Assembly (NCBI GenBank): GCA_036501535.1
Contig: DASYAE010000289.1
Span: 62,001-126,000 of the forward strand
Length of the DNA stretch: 64,000 bases
Origin: DASYAE01 sp036501535
GTDB lineage: Bacteria > Actinomycetota > Actinomycetes > Streptomycetales > Catenulisporaceae
Direction: 5' to 3'
Positions within the stretch are counted from its first letter, which is position 1; the number at the start of each line of letters is the position of its first letter. Positions 8,350 through 17,923 of the stretch are shown here, in pieces. The position numbers and the translations under genes are program-made. The notes under the pieces were generated by a model. The model saw nothing but the letters and a program-made list of their open reading frames with translations, was not told where the DNA came from and made no database searches.

Positions 8350-8850
8350 ATGTCCGTCACCGAAGATCTCGCCTCGCTCTCGGCCGCCCGTCCCGCCGGG
8401 TACGCGTCGCTCGCCGACCTGCTGGACCGGGCCGAGATCAATGACCTGATCTCGCGGATGAACGCCTGCCTCGACGAGCACCGGTTCGACGAGCTGAGCT
8501 CGCTCTACGTCGAGGACGCCACGATCGACACGCCGGGGGGAGGACTCATCACCGGCCGCGACGGCGTGGTCGCGGAGGCGACGCGCAGCCACGGCGTGTT
8601 CGAGCGGCTCCAGCACACCACCACCAATGTCCTGATCGACCTGGACGGCGACCGGGCCGAGGCGCGGGCCAACATGATCGCCGGGATGGCCCGCAACGGG
8701 CTGCAGCCGGACGCGATCCTCGGCGGTGTCAACACCTACAAGGTGGTGCGGACCCCTGAAGGCTGGCGTTTCGCCAGCGTGGTCGTGCGCCCGATATGGC
8801 GCGACGACAGGAAGGCGGCAGCAGCCGCGGCGCAGCCCACTGCCGGCTGA
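8350..8850 (+). CDS. SnoaL-like (NTF2-fold) protein
   Basis: 166 residues with the SnoaL_4 pattern: N-terminal helix ADLLDRAEINDLISRMNACLDEHRFDELSSLY, then VEDATIDTPGG, a His-containing strand (LQHTTTNVLIDLDGD) and a closing beta sheet (GWRFASVVVRPIW). Members are cyclases, isomerases, dehydratases or non-enzymatic ligand-binding proteins, and the substrate cannot be read from the sequence. The ATG at 8350 has a strong AGGAGG 8 nt upstream. The 230-bp gap before it holds an imperfect GGGTGCCGGAGC-type repetition and no gene. It is convergent with the alpha-galactosidase gene. Confidence 0.8.
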   Translation: MSVTEDLASLSAARPAGYASLADLLDRAEINDLISRMNACLDEHRFDELSSLYVEDATIDTPGGGLITGRDGVVAEATRSHGVFERLQHTTTNVLIDLDGDRAEARANMIAGMARNGLQPDAILGGVNTYKVVRTPEGWRFASVVVRPIWRDDRKAAAAAAQPTAG

Positions 8851-8874
8851 CCGACGCACGGCCCGGCTGACCGG

Positions 8875-11004
8875 TCAGTCGATCCGTCGCAGCTGGATCA
8901 GGGCGCTCGCATAGTCGCCCGCGGCCAGCTCGAGCGGAAGGCCGACGGCGAGAAGCAGCGCGCCCGGGTACACCCGGTCCGCGGCCGCGTCCTGGTAGCG
9001 GCCGGCCGGATCCAGGCCGCGCAGCCGGATCGGCGCCTCGGTCCGGCCGAACGCCCGCGCCCGCCGGTAGGACAGCACCGCCGCGTGCGATCCGTCCTGC
9101 GCCACATATTGCACGGCGCTGAGATAGTCCTCCGGCCGGCCGAGCCGGTACTGCAGGCCGCGGTGGATCAGGGGCCGGATCTCCTTGTACTCGGCCACCA
9201 GCCGCGCGGCCAGCGCCAGGTCCGCCTTGCTCCACTCCTCCAGGTCGCCGCCGAGGCCGAGCGCGCCGGACATCGCGGCGTGGAAGCGGAACTCCAGCGG
9301 GACGGTGCGGCCGGTGTACGGGTTCGGACTGTCGGTCACCCAGGCGTACATGACCGTGGCCGGATACAGCTGGCTGAACCCGTGCTGGATGGCCAGCCGG
9401 TCGACGGCGTCGGTGTTGTCCGAGGTCCACACCTGGTCGGTGCGGGCCAGGATGCCGAGGTCGACCCGGCCGCCGCCGCTCGCGCAGGACTCGATGCGCA
9501 GGTCCGGGTGGTCCGCGCGGAGCCGGTCGAGCATCGCGTAGAGGTTCCGGGTGTAGTCGATCAGCAGCCTGTCGGGGTGCGCGCCGGCGCCGGCGCCGAT
9601 CTCGCTGAGCGGGCGGTTCATGTCCCACTTGAGGAAGTCGATCGCGTCGCGCCGCAGCAGCCGGTCGATCGCCCCGTGCACCCACCCGGCGACCTCCGGC
9701 CGGGCCAGGTTGAGCACCAGCTGGCTGCGCTGCTCGGTGCGCCGCCGGTTCGGCTGGTGCACGACCCAGTCCGGGTGGGCGCGGTACAGGTCGCTGTCCG
9801 GGTTCACCATCTCCGGCTCGACCCAGAGCCCGAACTTCAGGCCCAGGCCGTGTACGTGCTCGACCAGCGGGGTCAGGCCGTCCGGGAAGCGGTCCGGGTT
9901 CGGCCGCCAGTCGCCGAGCCCGGCCCGCTCGTCGACCCGCGCGCCGAACCAGCCGTCGTCCATCACGAACGTCTCCGCGCCGATCGAGGCCGCGCGGTCG
10001 GCCAGCGCGCGCTGGCCGTCGAGGCTCACGTCGAAGGTCGTGGCCTCCCACGAGTTGTAGAGCACCGGGCGGGGCTCGACCGGGTACGGGAGTACGTGGT
10101 CGACGACGTACTCGTGCCAGGCGCGCGACGCGGCGCCGAACCCGCCCTCGGTGAACAGGCCCGCGCTCACCGGGGTCTCCAGGGTCTCGCCGGGGGTCAG
10201 CACCAGCGCTCCGGGCCCGTGGTCCAGGCCCGCCGAGACGGCGACCAGCTCGGACTGCATGCGCTGCGCGGTCAGCCGCCAGCTTCCGCTCCAGGCGAGC
10301 GCGCAGCTGTATACGGCCCCGTATTCCTCGGTCGCGGTGCCGTCGTCGATCATCGCCCAGGGGTTCGACTGGGCCCCGGTGAAGCCGCGGCGGCCGGCGA
10401 CCACCGTCTCGCCGTAGGGCAGCTCGCCGCGGTGCAGCCGGTACTCCGCGGCCCACGCGCCGCGCACCTGGCTGAGCCGGTAGGCGGGCAGGCCGTCCGG
10501 GCCGGGCAGCCGCGGCAGCGCCCAGGTCGCCGAGTCGGCTCGCAGCACACTGATCGGTTCGCCGCCGTCCGCGCCGGTGTGGTGCAGCAGGAGGCTGCGC
10601 TCGATCACGTCGCAGCCCGGATACAGGCGGTAGCGCACCTCCACGGCCAGCGGGTAGTGCCGGTCGGCGAAGTGCAGCACGAGGTCGTCCTGCTCCGCCT
10701 CCTCGCCGAGGAATTCGAGCTCGAGGTCGCGGGTGCCGTCGGCGAAGACGACCTGCAGGCCGGCGTGGCCGTAGCGCAGCCCGCCGGCGGCGGCCAGGTC
10801 GAGGCCGCCGTCCGCCCGCTCGGCGAGCCCCGGGCCGGCGAACTCGGGCAGCTCGAGCAGCGCGGCGGCCTGGTCCAGGTCGAGCCGGGGCCCCCAGTAG
10901 ACGCCGTGCAGCAGGTCGTCGGAGTCCAGGTGCAGGACGCGGCTCGACCGCTCGCCCGTCAGTACCCAGATCCGCTCGCGGTGGAGGCGGGCGATGTGCG
11001 GCAT
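8875..11004 (-). CDS. Alpha-galactosidase, glycoside hydrolase family 36
   Basis: 709 residues, the usual length for a GH36 alpha-galactosidase. An N-terminal beta-sandwich of about 330 residues is followed by a (beta/alpha)8 barrel containing TFVMDDGWFG, the nucleophile motif KWDMNR (Asp near residue 461) and the CASGGGRVD...SDNTD region with the acid/base Asp near residue 529; a C-terminal beta domain ends the protein. It hydrolyses terminal alpha-1,6-galactose from melibiose or raffinose-type sugars. No signal peptide is seen, so it acts in the cytoplasm on imported sugar. The ATG at 11004 has GAGAGG upstream; an earlier in-frame start adds an unsupported Arg-rich stretch. The sugar ABC importer at 18.6-22 kb could supply substrate, but they are not linked in an operon. 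Confidence 0.95.
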   Translation of the reverse strand: MPHIARLHRERIWVLTGERSSRVLHLDSDDLLHGVYWGPRLDLDQAAALLELPEFAGPGLAERADGGLDLAAAGGLRYGHAGLQVVFADGTRDLELEFLGEEAEQDDLVLHFADRHYPLAVEVRYRLYPGCDVIERSLLLHHTGADGGEPISVLRADSATWALPRLPGPDGLPAYRLSQVRGAWAAEYRLHRGELPYGETVVAGRRGFTGAQSNPWAMIDDGTATEEYGAVYSCALAWSGSWRLTAQRMQSELVAVSAGLDHGPGALVLTPGETLETPVSAGLFTEGGFGAASRAWHEYVVDHVLPYPVEPRPVLYNSWEATTFDVSLDGQRALADRAASIGAETFVMDDGWFGARVDERAGLGDWRPNPDRFPDGLTPLVEHVHGLGLKFGLWVEPEMVNPDSDLYRAHPDWVVHQPNRRRTEQRSQLVLNLARPEVAGWVHGAIDRLLRRDAIDFLKWDMNRPLSEIGAGAGAHPDRLLIDYTRNLYAMLDRLRADHPDLRIESCASGGGRVDLGILARTDQVWTSDNTDAVDRLAIQHGFSQLYPATVMYAWVTDSPNPYTGRTVPLEFRFHAAMSGALGLGGDLEEWSKADLALAARLVAEYKEIRPLIHRGLQYRLGRPEDYLSAVQYVAQDGSHAAVLSYRRARAFGRTEAPIRLRGLDPAGRYQDAAADRVYPGALLLAVGLPLELAAGDYASALIQLRRID

Positions 11005-11228
11005 GGTGGCCTCTCGGCTGGATCGGGGCGCGGCGCGCGGCCCCCGAAGAGTGTCCCAGAGCCGAACCGGGACCGCCAGACCCATTCGTCCCTTACGTCA
11101 ACCCTCCGAGCAGGGATGATTACGAAGAGTTATCAGGTACAGTGGCCGCGTTGCCCAAGGTGGCGGACAAGGTGGCGGACAGGACGGCGCCGGGTTCGGC
11201 GCACGAGTTAGGGAGGCCGGCGGCCGCC

Positions 11229-11594
11229 ATGTTCACCGACGACGCAGGGCCGGACGACGTGTTCGGCGCGGGCGAGGGCCCGCCCTTCGCGCCCGAGCCG
11301 CACCTCCCGCTGCTGGCCGCGCTGATGGAGCGGTTCAGCCCGCGGCTGCCGGAGATGGCCTTCGAGCCGGGCCTGGTCGCCGCGATCGACCAGCACGCCG
11401 CCGCGGTGCGCGACGCGGTGCTGGCGGCCGGCACCGAGGAGCCGTTCCACATCCGGCTCGGCGACTACGCGCTCGGCTTCGTCGACGCGCTGCGCGAGCT
11501 CGGCTGGGCCGAGTCCGCCGGCTTCGACTTCGCCAGCCTGCGGCTGACCGCGGTCTGCTGGCTCATCCGCGACCGCGGCGTCGCCTGCGCCTGA
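11229..11594 (+). CDS. Hypothetical protein (possibly DUF6401-like)
   Basis: 121 residues from the ATG at 11229, which has GGGAGG 12 nt upstream. An alternative is a longer form from the TTG at 11151, which lies 7 nt after a TACAGT -10 box and would be leaderless. The protein is acidic and helical, with a central IDQHAAAVRDAVL helix and a C-terminal LTAVCWLIRDRGVACA helix. The AVDQHAAAVRD-like stretch resembles, from memory, the actinobacterial DUF6401 family, which has no known reaction; I could not check this. No signal peptide or membrane segment is seen. It is divergent from the alpha-galactosidase and convergent with the MscS-like gene. Confidence 0.6.
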   Translation: MFTDDAGPDDVFGAGEGPPFAPEPHLPLLAALMERFSPRLPEMAFEPGLVAAIDQHAAAVRDAVLAAGTEEPFHIRLGDYALGFVDALRELGWAESAGFDFASLRLTAVCWLIRDRGVACA

Positions 11595-11704
11595 TCACAG
11601 GCTCCTGAAACAGCTCCTCAAACGCGTGGCCGCGGCCCGGCCCGCAGGCCGAACCGCAGCCACGCTGCGATGACGTCTCCCCCGCTTCGTGCGGTGTGCC
11701 GAGG

Positions 11705-12589
11705 TCAGCCCTGGCCGGTGCCGAGGTCGCCCATGGACGAGCCGCCCGACGGCGGCGTCGGCGGCCGGTCCGCGGACGGACGCTCGCCGGCCTGGCGCTC
11801 GGCGGAGCCGGCCGCGGCGGCCGAGGCGCCCGCCGAGGGGCGCATCGAGCCCTGGCCCGAGAGCGCGTCCTGGCGGCCGGACTGGTAGGCGCCCATGCTC
11901 GACGAGGCGTTGGCCACCTCGCGCTCGGCCGAGTTCAGCATCCGCTCCCAGCGCTCCCGCATCGGCATCACCATGCCGCCGCCGACGCCGACGATCAGGA
12001 TGCCGGCGATGGTGGCCAGCACCGCGACCAGCACCGGGCCGGTGATGGTGGTGGCGATTCCGGCCTGGCCGAGCGCCGCGATCACGCCGAGGGCGAGCAC
12101 GAAGACCGAGGCGATCGCGGCCAGCGTGCGCCCGTACGACAGGCTGCTGAGCGCGCTGCCGACCAGGTCCTTGACCACCCGGGCGATCGCCGCGGCGACG
12201 ATCACGATGATGCAGGCGACGATGCCCCGCGGAAGCCACGCCACCACGCCGTTGATCATGGTGCTGACCGGGTTGGTGCCGAACACGCCGAGCGCCAGCT
12301 GCAGCGTCACCAGCAGCAGCGCGTAGTACACGATCTTGCAGACCAGCGAGGTGGTGTCGTACTTGCTCTGGGCCAGCATCCGGTCCGTCCCGGCATGTTC
12401 GGCCACCCTCTCCGAGCCGATCCGGCGCAGCACCCGGTCGAGCACCCGGCTCAGCAGCCGCGAGACGAACCAGCCGATGACCAGGATGGCCAGGAAGCCG
12501 ATGAACTTCGGGATGATCTGGGCCACCGCGCTAAACGCGTTGCTGAGCCCCTGGCCGAAGTTGATGGACGCCAGCGTCTGCTGGTGCAT
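11705..12589 (-). CDS. MscS-like membrane protein with conserved TM helices
   Basis: 294 residues with five hydrophobic helices: about residues 20-42, 74-97, 112-134, 150-172 and 176-200. The pattern FIGFLAILVIGWFVSRLLSRVLDRVLRRIG followed by a similar second unit matches the TM_helix (CmpX/YkuT-like) repeats found in small mechanosensitive-channel relatives. The usual beta-rich MscS C-domain is missing; instead a tail of about 75 residues rich in Ala, Ser, Gly and Pro follows. A channel role in osmotic or envelope stress is the family expectation, not shown here. The start ATG at 12589 is preceded by AAGGCGG; an in-frame GTG lies 3 codons upstream. Confidence 0.7.
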   Translation of the reverse strand: MHQQTLASINFGQGLSNAFSAVAQIIPKFIGFLAILVIGWFVSRLLSRVLDRVLRRIGSERVAEHAGTDRMLAQSKYDTTSLVCKIVYYALLLVTLQLALGVFGTNPVSTMINGVVAWLPRGIVACIIVIVAAAIARVVKDLVGSALSSLSYGRTLAAIASVFVLALGVIAALGQAGIATTITGPVLVAVLATIAGILIVGVGGGMVMPMRERWERMLNSAEREVANASSSMGAYQSGRQDALSGQGSMRPSAGASAAAAGSAERQAGERPSADRPPTPPSGGSSMGDLGTGQG

Positions 12590-12766
12590 CGCCGTCACCG
12601 CCTTATCGAACTCGTCGAGCCTGCGCACCGGTTCCGCGCCGCCGCGGTGGAGTGATCTCGGTCTCCATGTGCCAGATACTTCGTAACACGCGGTAGTCTG
12701 ACGGGCACTCGGGATGAGCCATCCGAGGTCAGCCGTAGGGCGGAGTCCCAGTCTGAGTCCGGCGGC

Positions 12767-12772
12767 TAAGAT
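12767..12772 (+). promoter_or_regulatory. -10 box, leaderless start of the S9 peptidase gene
   Basis: TAAGAT followed by 7 nt and the ATG at 12780, without an SD sequence. Confidence 0.5.
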
Positions 12773-12779
12773 CCGCGGC

Positions 12780-14612
12780 ATGGGAACCGAGATACGCGAG
12801 TTGCTGGAGCTGCCGGTCTGGCGGGCCTTCGACATCGACGACGCGGGACGCATCCTGGCCGGCCACGACGCCTCAGGATCCATCCAGCTGGTGGAACTCG
12901 CGCCGGACGGGACCGCCACGGAGCTGACCGCGCTCCCCGGCGCCTGCGTCGGCCGCTACCTGCCGGGGCGGCGCGCCGTCGTGGTCGAGCACGACCAGGG
13001 CGGCGACGAGCGGCGGCAGCTCTCGCTGCTGCCGCTGGAACCGCCGCCGGCCGCGCCGGCCGGGCTCGACGGGCTCGTCCCGCTGGTGCGCGACGAGCGG
13101 TACTTCCACAACCTGGTCGACGTGGCGCCCGGCCGCGTGGTCTACACGACGAACCGGCGCAACACAGTGGACTTCGACGTCGTGGTCCGGGACGTGGACA
13201 GCGGCGCCGAGCGGGTCGTGTACGACGGCGGCGGCTACATCGAAGATGTGGCGGTCGCGCCGAGCGGGGACTCGGCGGTGCTTATGCGCTGCCCGCCGGT
13301 GGCGATGTCGGACCAGCTCGTCGCGGTCGACGCGGAGGGCCGCACGCGCGACCTGACCGCCGCGGACCTGCCCGCGCAGCACGCCTTCCCGGCCTGGGTG
13401 ACCGGCGCGGACGGCCAGGACGCACTGATCGTGACGACCGACCGGGACCGCGAGTTCACCGTGGTCGCCCGGCTCGATCCGCAGACCGGCGACTGGACCG
13501 AACTGGTGGCCGACGAGGGGCGCGACGTGGCCGGCTGGCCGTCACCCGACGGGACGCTGATCGCGGCCCTGACGAACGACGACGGCGTCGTCCGAATGAG
13601 TGTTCACGACGGCCGCACCGGCGAGAAGCTGCGAGCCGTCACTCTTCCGGATGACGGCTGGGTCGGCAGCCCGTTCCCGGGCGTCGCCTGGTCCCCCGAC
13701 TCGCGTTACATGGCGGTGTCCTTCAGCGGCCCGGTCATCCCCGGCGACGCGCTGCGGATCGACGCGCGGACCGGCGCGGTCACCACGGTCGCGCGCAGCA
13801 CCGACCCGCTGGCCGGGACCTCGCTGGCCCGGCCCGAGTCGCACCGGGTGCCCAGCCCGGACGGCGAGCTGATCCCCTGTTACCTGTACCGCTCGGCGCA
13901 GCCGGCCGACCCGCGGCTGGCCGGCTCGGCCGTGCTGATCATCCACGGCGGGCCCGAGTCGCAGTCCTACTGCCTCTGGAACCCGCTGATCCAGGCGCTG
14001 GCCGGCGCCGGGCACGCGGTGCTTGTGCCCAACGTGCGCGGCTCGACCGGCTTCGGCAAGCGCTGGTACTCGGCCGACGACGTCCGGCGGCGGCTGGACT
14101 CGGTGGCCGACCTGGCCGCGCTGCACGCCTGGCTGCCGAGCCAGGGCCTTGACCCGCAGCGGGCCGCGCTGTGGGGCGGCTCGTACGGCGGGTACATGGT
14201 GCTGGCCGGCGTCGCCTTCCAGCCGGAGCTGTGGGCGGCGGGCGTGGACATCGTCGGGATCTCCTCGCTGGTGACGTTCCTCCAGAACACCTCGGGCTAC
14301 CGCCGGTCGGTCCGCGAGCGGGAGTACGGCTCGGTGGAGCGGGACCGGGAGTTCCTGGAGTCGGCCTCGCCGATCAGCCGGGTGGACGACATCCGCGCGC
14401 CGCTGTTCGTGATCCACGGCGCCAACGACCCGCGGGTGCCGCTGAGCGAGGCCGAGCAGCTGGTCGCCGCGCTGCGGCAGAACGCCGTGGAGTGCGAGCT
14501 GCACGTCTACCCGGACGAGGGCCACGGCTTGGTGAAGCGGGTGAACCGGCTGGACGCCTACCCCAAGGCCACGGCCTTCATCGCGCGGCACCTGGCCGCA
14601 CCCGAGGCGTAA
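12780..14612 (+). CDS. S9 family prolyl-oligopeptidase-type serine peptidase
   Basis: 610 residues: an N-terminal beta-propeller of about 350 residues and a C-terminal alpha/beta-hydrolase domain (Peptidase_S9). The catalytic triad is visible as Ser in GGSYGGYM (near residue 468), Asp in ANDPRVPL (near 549) and His in DEGHG (near 581). The HGGP oxyanion motif (IIHGGPESQSY) is also present. No signal peptide, so it is a cytoplasmic oligopeptidase, probably cleaving short peptides as in the acylaminoacyl-peptidase/DPP subgroup. It is probably transcribed as a leaderless mRNA and ends at a strong hairpin shared with the convergent ABC permease gene. Confidence 0.92.
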   Translation: MGTEIRELLELPVWRAFDIDDAGRILAGHDASGSIQLVELAPDGTATELTALPGACVGRYLPGRRAVVVEHDQGGDERRQLSLLPLEPPPAAPAGLDGLVPLVRDERYFHNLVDVAPGRVVYTTNRRNTVDFDVVVRDVDSGAERVVYDGGGYIEDVAVAPSGDSAVLMRCPPVAMSDQLVAVDAEGRTRDLTAADLPAQHAFPAWVTGADGQDALIVTTDRDREFTVVARLDPQTGDWTELVADEGRDVAGWPSPDGTLIAALTNDDGVVRMSVHDGRTGEKLRAVTLPDDGWVGSPFPGVAWSPDSRYMAVSFSGPVIPGDALRIDARTGAVTTVARSTDPLAGTSLARPESHRVPSPDGELIPCYLYRSAQPADPRLAGSAVLIIHGGPESQSYCLWNPLIQALAGAGHAVLVPNVRGSTGFGKRWYSADDVRRRLDSVADLAALHAWLPSQGLDPQRAALWGGSYGGYMVLAGVAFQPELWAAGVDIVGISSLVTFLQNTSGYRRSVREREYGSVERDREFLESASPISRVDDIRAPLFVIHGANDPRVPLSEAEQLVAALRQNAVECELHVYPDEGHGLVKRVNRLDAYPKATAFIARHLAAPEA

Positions 14613-14623
14613 GAGGCCTGACG

Positions 14624-14667
14624 GGCTCGGCCCGGCGCGCCGTGAGGATGGCGGGCCGGGCCGAGTC
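14624..14667. terminator. Bidirectional terminator-like hairpin
   Basis: Arms GGCTCGGCCCGGC (14624-14636) and GCCGGGCCGAGTC (14655-14667) pair over 13 bp with one G-U wobble, between two convergent genes. There is no T-tract, as is usual for actinomycete terminators. Confidence 0.7.
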
Positions 14668-14686
14668 AGTGGTCTGCCGCGCGACC

Positions 14687-16495
14687 CTAGACCGCCTCCG
14701 ACTGCAGTACTTCGGCGACCGGGCGGCGCGCGCCGAGCCGGGCCGGGACCACGGTGAGCGCGCCGAGCACGAGCAGCGACCCGACGACCGTGGCGGCCAG
14801 CTTCCAGGCGGGCGGGTAGACCACCCCGCTGTGGTCACTGACCATCGTGAACAGCCCGATCCCGGCCGGGACGCCGAGCACCGCGCCGGTCAGCGACGGC
14901 AGCAGCTGCGCCGCCGAGAGCCCGCCCACGACCTGGTGCGGGGCCGCGCCGAGGGCGCGCGCGACGGCGAGCGGGCGCCGGGAGTCGAGCGCCGTGATCC
15001 AGGTGATGAAGACCACGTTGACCACGGCGAGCGCGACCAGCACGCCGGTGAACGCCAGCACGACGTGCTCCGGCCGCAGGTTCTTCGGCGAGGCCGGGGC
15101 CACGACCACCGGGCCGAGCTGGCCGCCGGCGTTGCTGAACGCGGTCACCACCGTGACGAGCACCGCGACGGTGATCATGATGCTCAGGGCACTGAGCACC
15201 GAGCGGCGCGGGCGGCGGGCGGACAGGCGCAGGCCGAGCAGCAGCGGGACCGGCAGCCGGGTCGAGAGCCGGATCAACAGGGGCCTGCGACGCGGGGCGC
15301 GGCTCGCGTCCGAGAGCGCCCGCACGGTGCTGATCCGCGCGGCGCGCAGCGCCGGGACGAGCGAGGCGGCCACCGCGACGGCGAGCGCGACGCCGAACAC
15401 CTCCTCGACCGAGCCGAGGGTGAGCGCCGGCGAGCTCGCGGCGCCGAGCAGACCCGCGCCGGGATACGAGACCAACGGTGCGAACAGCCGGCCCAGCGTG
15501 AGGCCCGCCGCCGCCGAGACCAGCGCCAGCAGCAGGTTCTCGGCCAGCAGGACCGCCGCGACCAGGCCCGGCGTGCCGCCGACCGCCTTGAGCAGGCCGA
15601 CCCGCCGGTTCTGGTCCGCCATCCGGACGCCCACCAGCAGCGCCACGCTGGTGATCGCGAACAGGGCCAGCAGGGTGCTGGCGATGTTCAGCATGTTCTG
15701 CACCTTTCCCAGCACCCTGCCGTCATCGGCGCTGATGTCCTGCCAGGACTGCAGATCGATGCCGTCGTTCTGATAGGCGTTCAGATACGTGTTCTCGAAG
15801 CCGGCGGCCCGCGCCGGGTCGGACAGCCTCAGGTCGAGCGTGTAGAACAGCGGCTGCGACGCGGTGGCCATGCTCCGGGCATCGGCCTCGGTGAGCCAGA
15901 CGACGCCGGCCGGGCCGTACTGGTTCTGGAAGGTGTCGACCGGGTAGACGTTCCAGGCCGCGGTGACCGCGATCCCGACGACCGGGAAGGCGCGCCCGTT
16001 CAGTCTGATCGTGTCGCCGACGCGGATGCCCAGCACCGAGGCGAAGCTGCGCTCGACCACCGCGCCGCCTCCGTGAATCCACGTGCCCTGAGTCACCTCG
16101 GGCCGGTCCACCCCGGCCGGCGCCGCAGTCCGGCCCTGCACGACCGCCTGCACGTTGTAGCCGTTCACCCGCAGCATCGGCATGGAGGCCGGGAAGGGGC
16201 CGCTGGAACCGGTCACGCCGGGCTTCTTCGCCAGCGCGGCCATGTCAGCGAGCTGGGTCGCGCTGGGCGGCCGCTCGGGCCCGGAGCCCGGCGTGTAGGT
16301 CTGGACCGTGATGTCCGGCCCGGCCGTCGCGGTGCGGGTCTGCTGGAAGGGCTGGCTGATCGCGCCGCTCAGGCCGAAGCCGAGGGCGAGCGTGGCGGTG
16401 GCGGCGGTGATCGCCAGCAGCATGAGCGCGGCCTCGACGGGTTTGCGGCGCAGGTCGCGCAGCACCACACGGCATATCAGCAGTATGCGTCCCAT
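14687..16495 (-). CDS. ABC transporter permease, FtsX/MacB-type
   Basis: 602 residues with an N-terminal helix (ALMLLAITAATATLALGFGLSG), a large extracytoplasmic domain of about 190 residues, and two FtsX domains: helices near residues 260-390 and, after a cytoplasmic linker, near 430-590. The C-terminal VVPARLGARRPVAEVLQSEAV is typical of the family. It pairs with the ATPase encoded just upstream (9-bp gap) to form a MacB/LolCDE-like mechanotransmission-type exporter, often for peptides, lipids or antibiotics. The substrate is unknown. It is the last gene of the PadR-ATPase-permease operon. Confidence 0.9.
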   Translation of the reverse strand: MGRILLICRVVLRDLRRKPVEAALMLLAITAATATLALGFGLSGAISQPFQQTRTATAGPDITVQTYTPGSGPERPPSATQLADMAALAKKPGVTGSSGPFPASMPMLRVNGYNVQAVVQGRTAAPAGVDRPEVTQGTWIHGGGAVVERSFASVLGIRVGDTIRLNGRAFPVVGIAVTAAWNVYPVDTFQNQYGPAGVVWLTEADARSMATASQPLFYTLDLRLSDPARAAGFENTYLNAYQNDGIDLQSWQDISADDGRVLGKVQNMLNIASTLLALFAITSVALLVGVRMADQNRRVGLLKAVGGTPGLVAAVLLAENLLLALVSAAAGLTLGRLFAPLVSYPGAGLLGAASSPALTLGSVEEVFGVALAVAVAASLVPALRAARISTVRALSDASRAPRRRPLLIRLSTRLPVPLLLGLRLSARRPRRSVLSALSIMITVAVLVTVVTAFSNAGGQLGPVVVAPASPKNLRPEHVVLAFTGVLVALAVVNVVFITWITALDSRRPLAVARALGAAPHQVVGGLSAAQLLPSLTGAVLGVPAGIGLFTMVSDHSGVVYPPAWKLAATVVGSLLVLGALTVVPARLGARRPVAEVLQSEAV

Positions 16496-16504
16496 GGCGT
16501 GGTG

Positions 16505-17247
<743 letters not shown>

Positions 17248-17251
<4 letters not shown>

Positions 17252-17778
17252 GATCCTGATTCTCCCTTCCGAGCGGCCCACGTGCGTTCGCAGGCCTCCA
17301 GCCAGCGCAGGTCTGCCTGCAGCCGCAGCACGATTCCCTCCAGCAGCAGGCCGGCCGACGAGCCGTCCGGCTCGGCCATCCCGGCGCGCTGTGCCTCGCG
17401 CAGCCGGCGCAGCAGTTCCCGGCGCTGGGCGTCTACCAGCGCGACCGGGTCGGCGAGCCGGGCGGCCGCGGCGGCGACGAGCTTGAGGTGGAACTCCGCC
17501 AGGTCGGGCTTGGGCCAGCCGATCTCGCTCAGCCAGCCGGCGACCCGCTGCTGGCCGGCCGGGGTCAGCGTGTAGACCTTGCGGTCCGGCCGGTCCGGCG
17601 CCGGGTCCGAGCGCTCGGAGGCGACCAGGCCCGCCTTCTCCAGCCGGGTCAGCGTGACGTAGACCTGGCCGGCGTTCATCGAGTCCCCGAGCGGCCCGAG
17701 CGCGGCCCGCAGCCGCGCGCGCAGCTCATACCCGTGCGACGGCTCCTTGGCGAGCATCGCCAGCATGACTTCCTGCAT
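17248..17778 (-). CDS. PadR family transcriptional regulator
   Basis: 176 residues: a PadR winged-helix domain (MLAMLAKEPSHGYELRARL, VYVTLTRLEKAGLV, KVYTLTPAGQQRV) and a C-terminal Vir-type helical domain for dimerisation (about residues 100-170). Regulators of this kind repress an adjacent exporter and let go on binding its substrate. It is first in an operon with the ABC ATPase and FtsX permease. Two identical boxes, TAACGGTTA, lie in its own promoter, which fits autoregulation. The ATG at 17778 follows GGGAGGGTTGGCC. Confidence 0.93.
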
Positions 17779-17792
17779 AGGCCAACCCTCCC

Positions 17793-17837
17793 TAACGGTT
17801 AGCCCTAATAGTTAACGGTTATCTGAGCCGCTGTCAA
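17793..17837 (-). promoter_or_regulatory. padR promoter with two operator boxes
   Basis: A -35 TTGACA lies at 17832-17837 (minus strand). Two copies of the palindrome TAAC-G-GTTA lie at 17813-17821 and 17793-17801, 20 bp apart, or two helical turns. The first sits between -35 and -10 and the second just downstream, as expected for a repressor. Binding by PadR is inferred. Confidence 0.65.
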
Positions 17838-17923
17838 CCAGCGCGGCCGTGCCGGAGGAGGCAAAGCAGGAAAACAGAGCAGGCAAATGGGAATCAACAT
17901 GACAGGGAAGGACGAAGCGTTCG

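Noticed and set aside
11142..11151. GTG at 11142 as start of the small hypothetical gene
   Set aside because: The codon lies inside a likely -10 box (TACAGT), so it cannot be in the mRNA; TTG 11151 or ATG 11229 are better.
9085..11211. Very long open frame (708 codons) antisense to the alpha-galactosidase gene
   Set aside because: It mirrors the strong codon bias of the GH36 gene, has no domain and is rich in Gly, Arg and Val. Similar shadows at 14171-16516 (+), 22238-24952 (-) and 43011-45131 (-) were rejected for the same reason.
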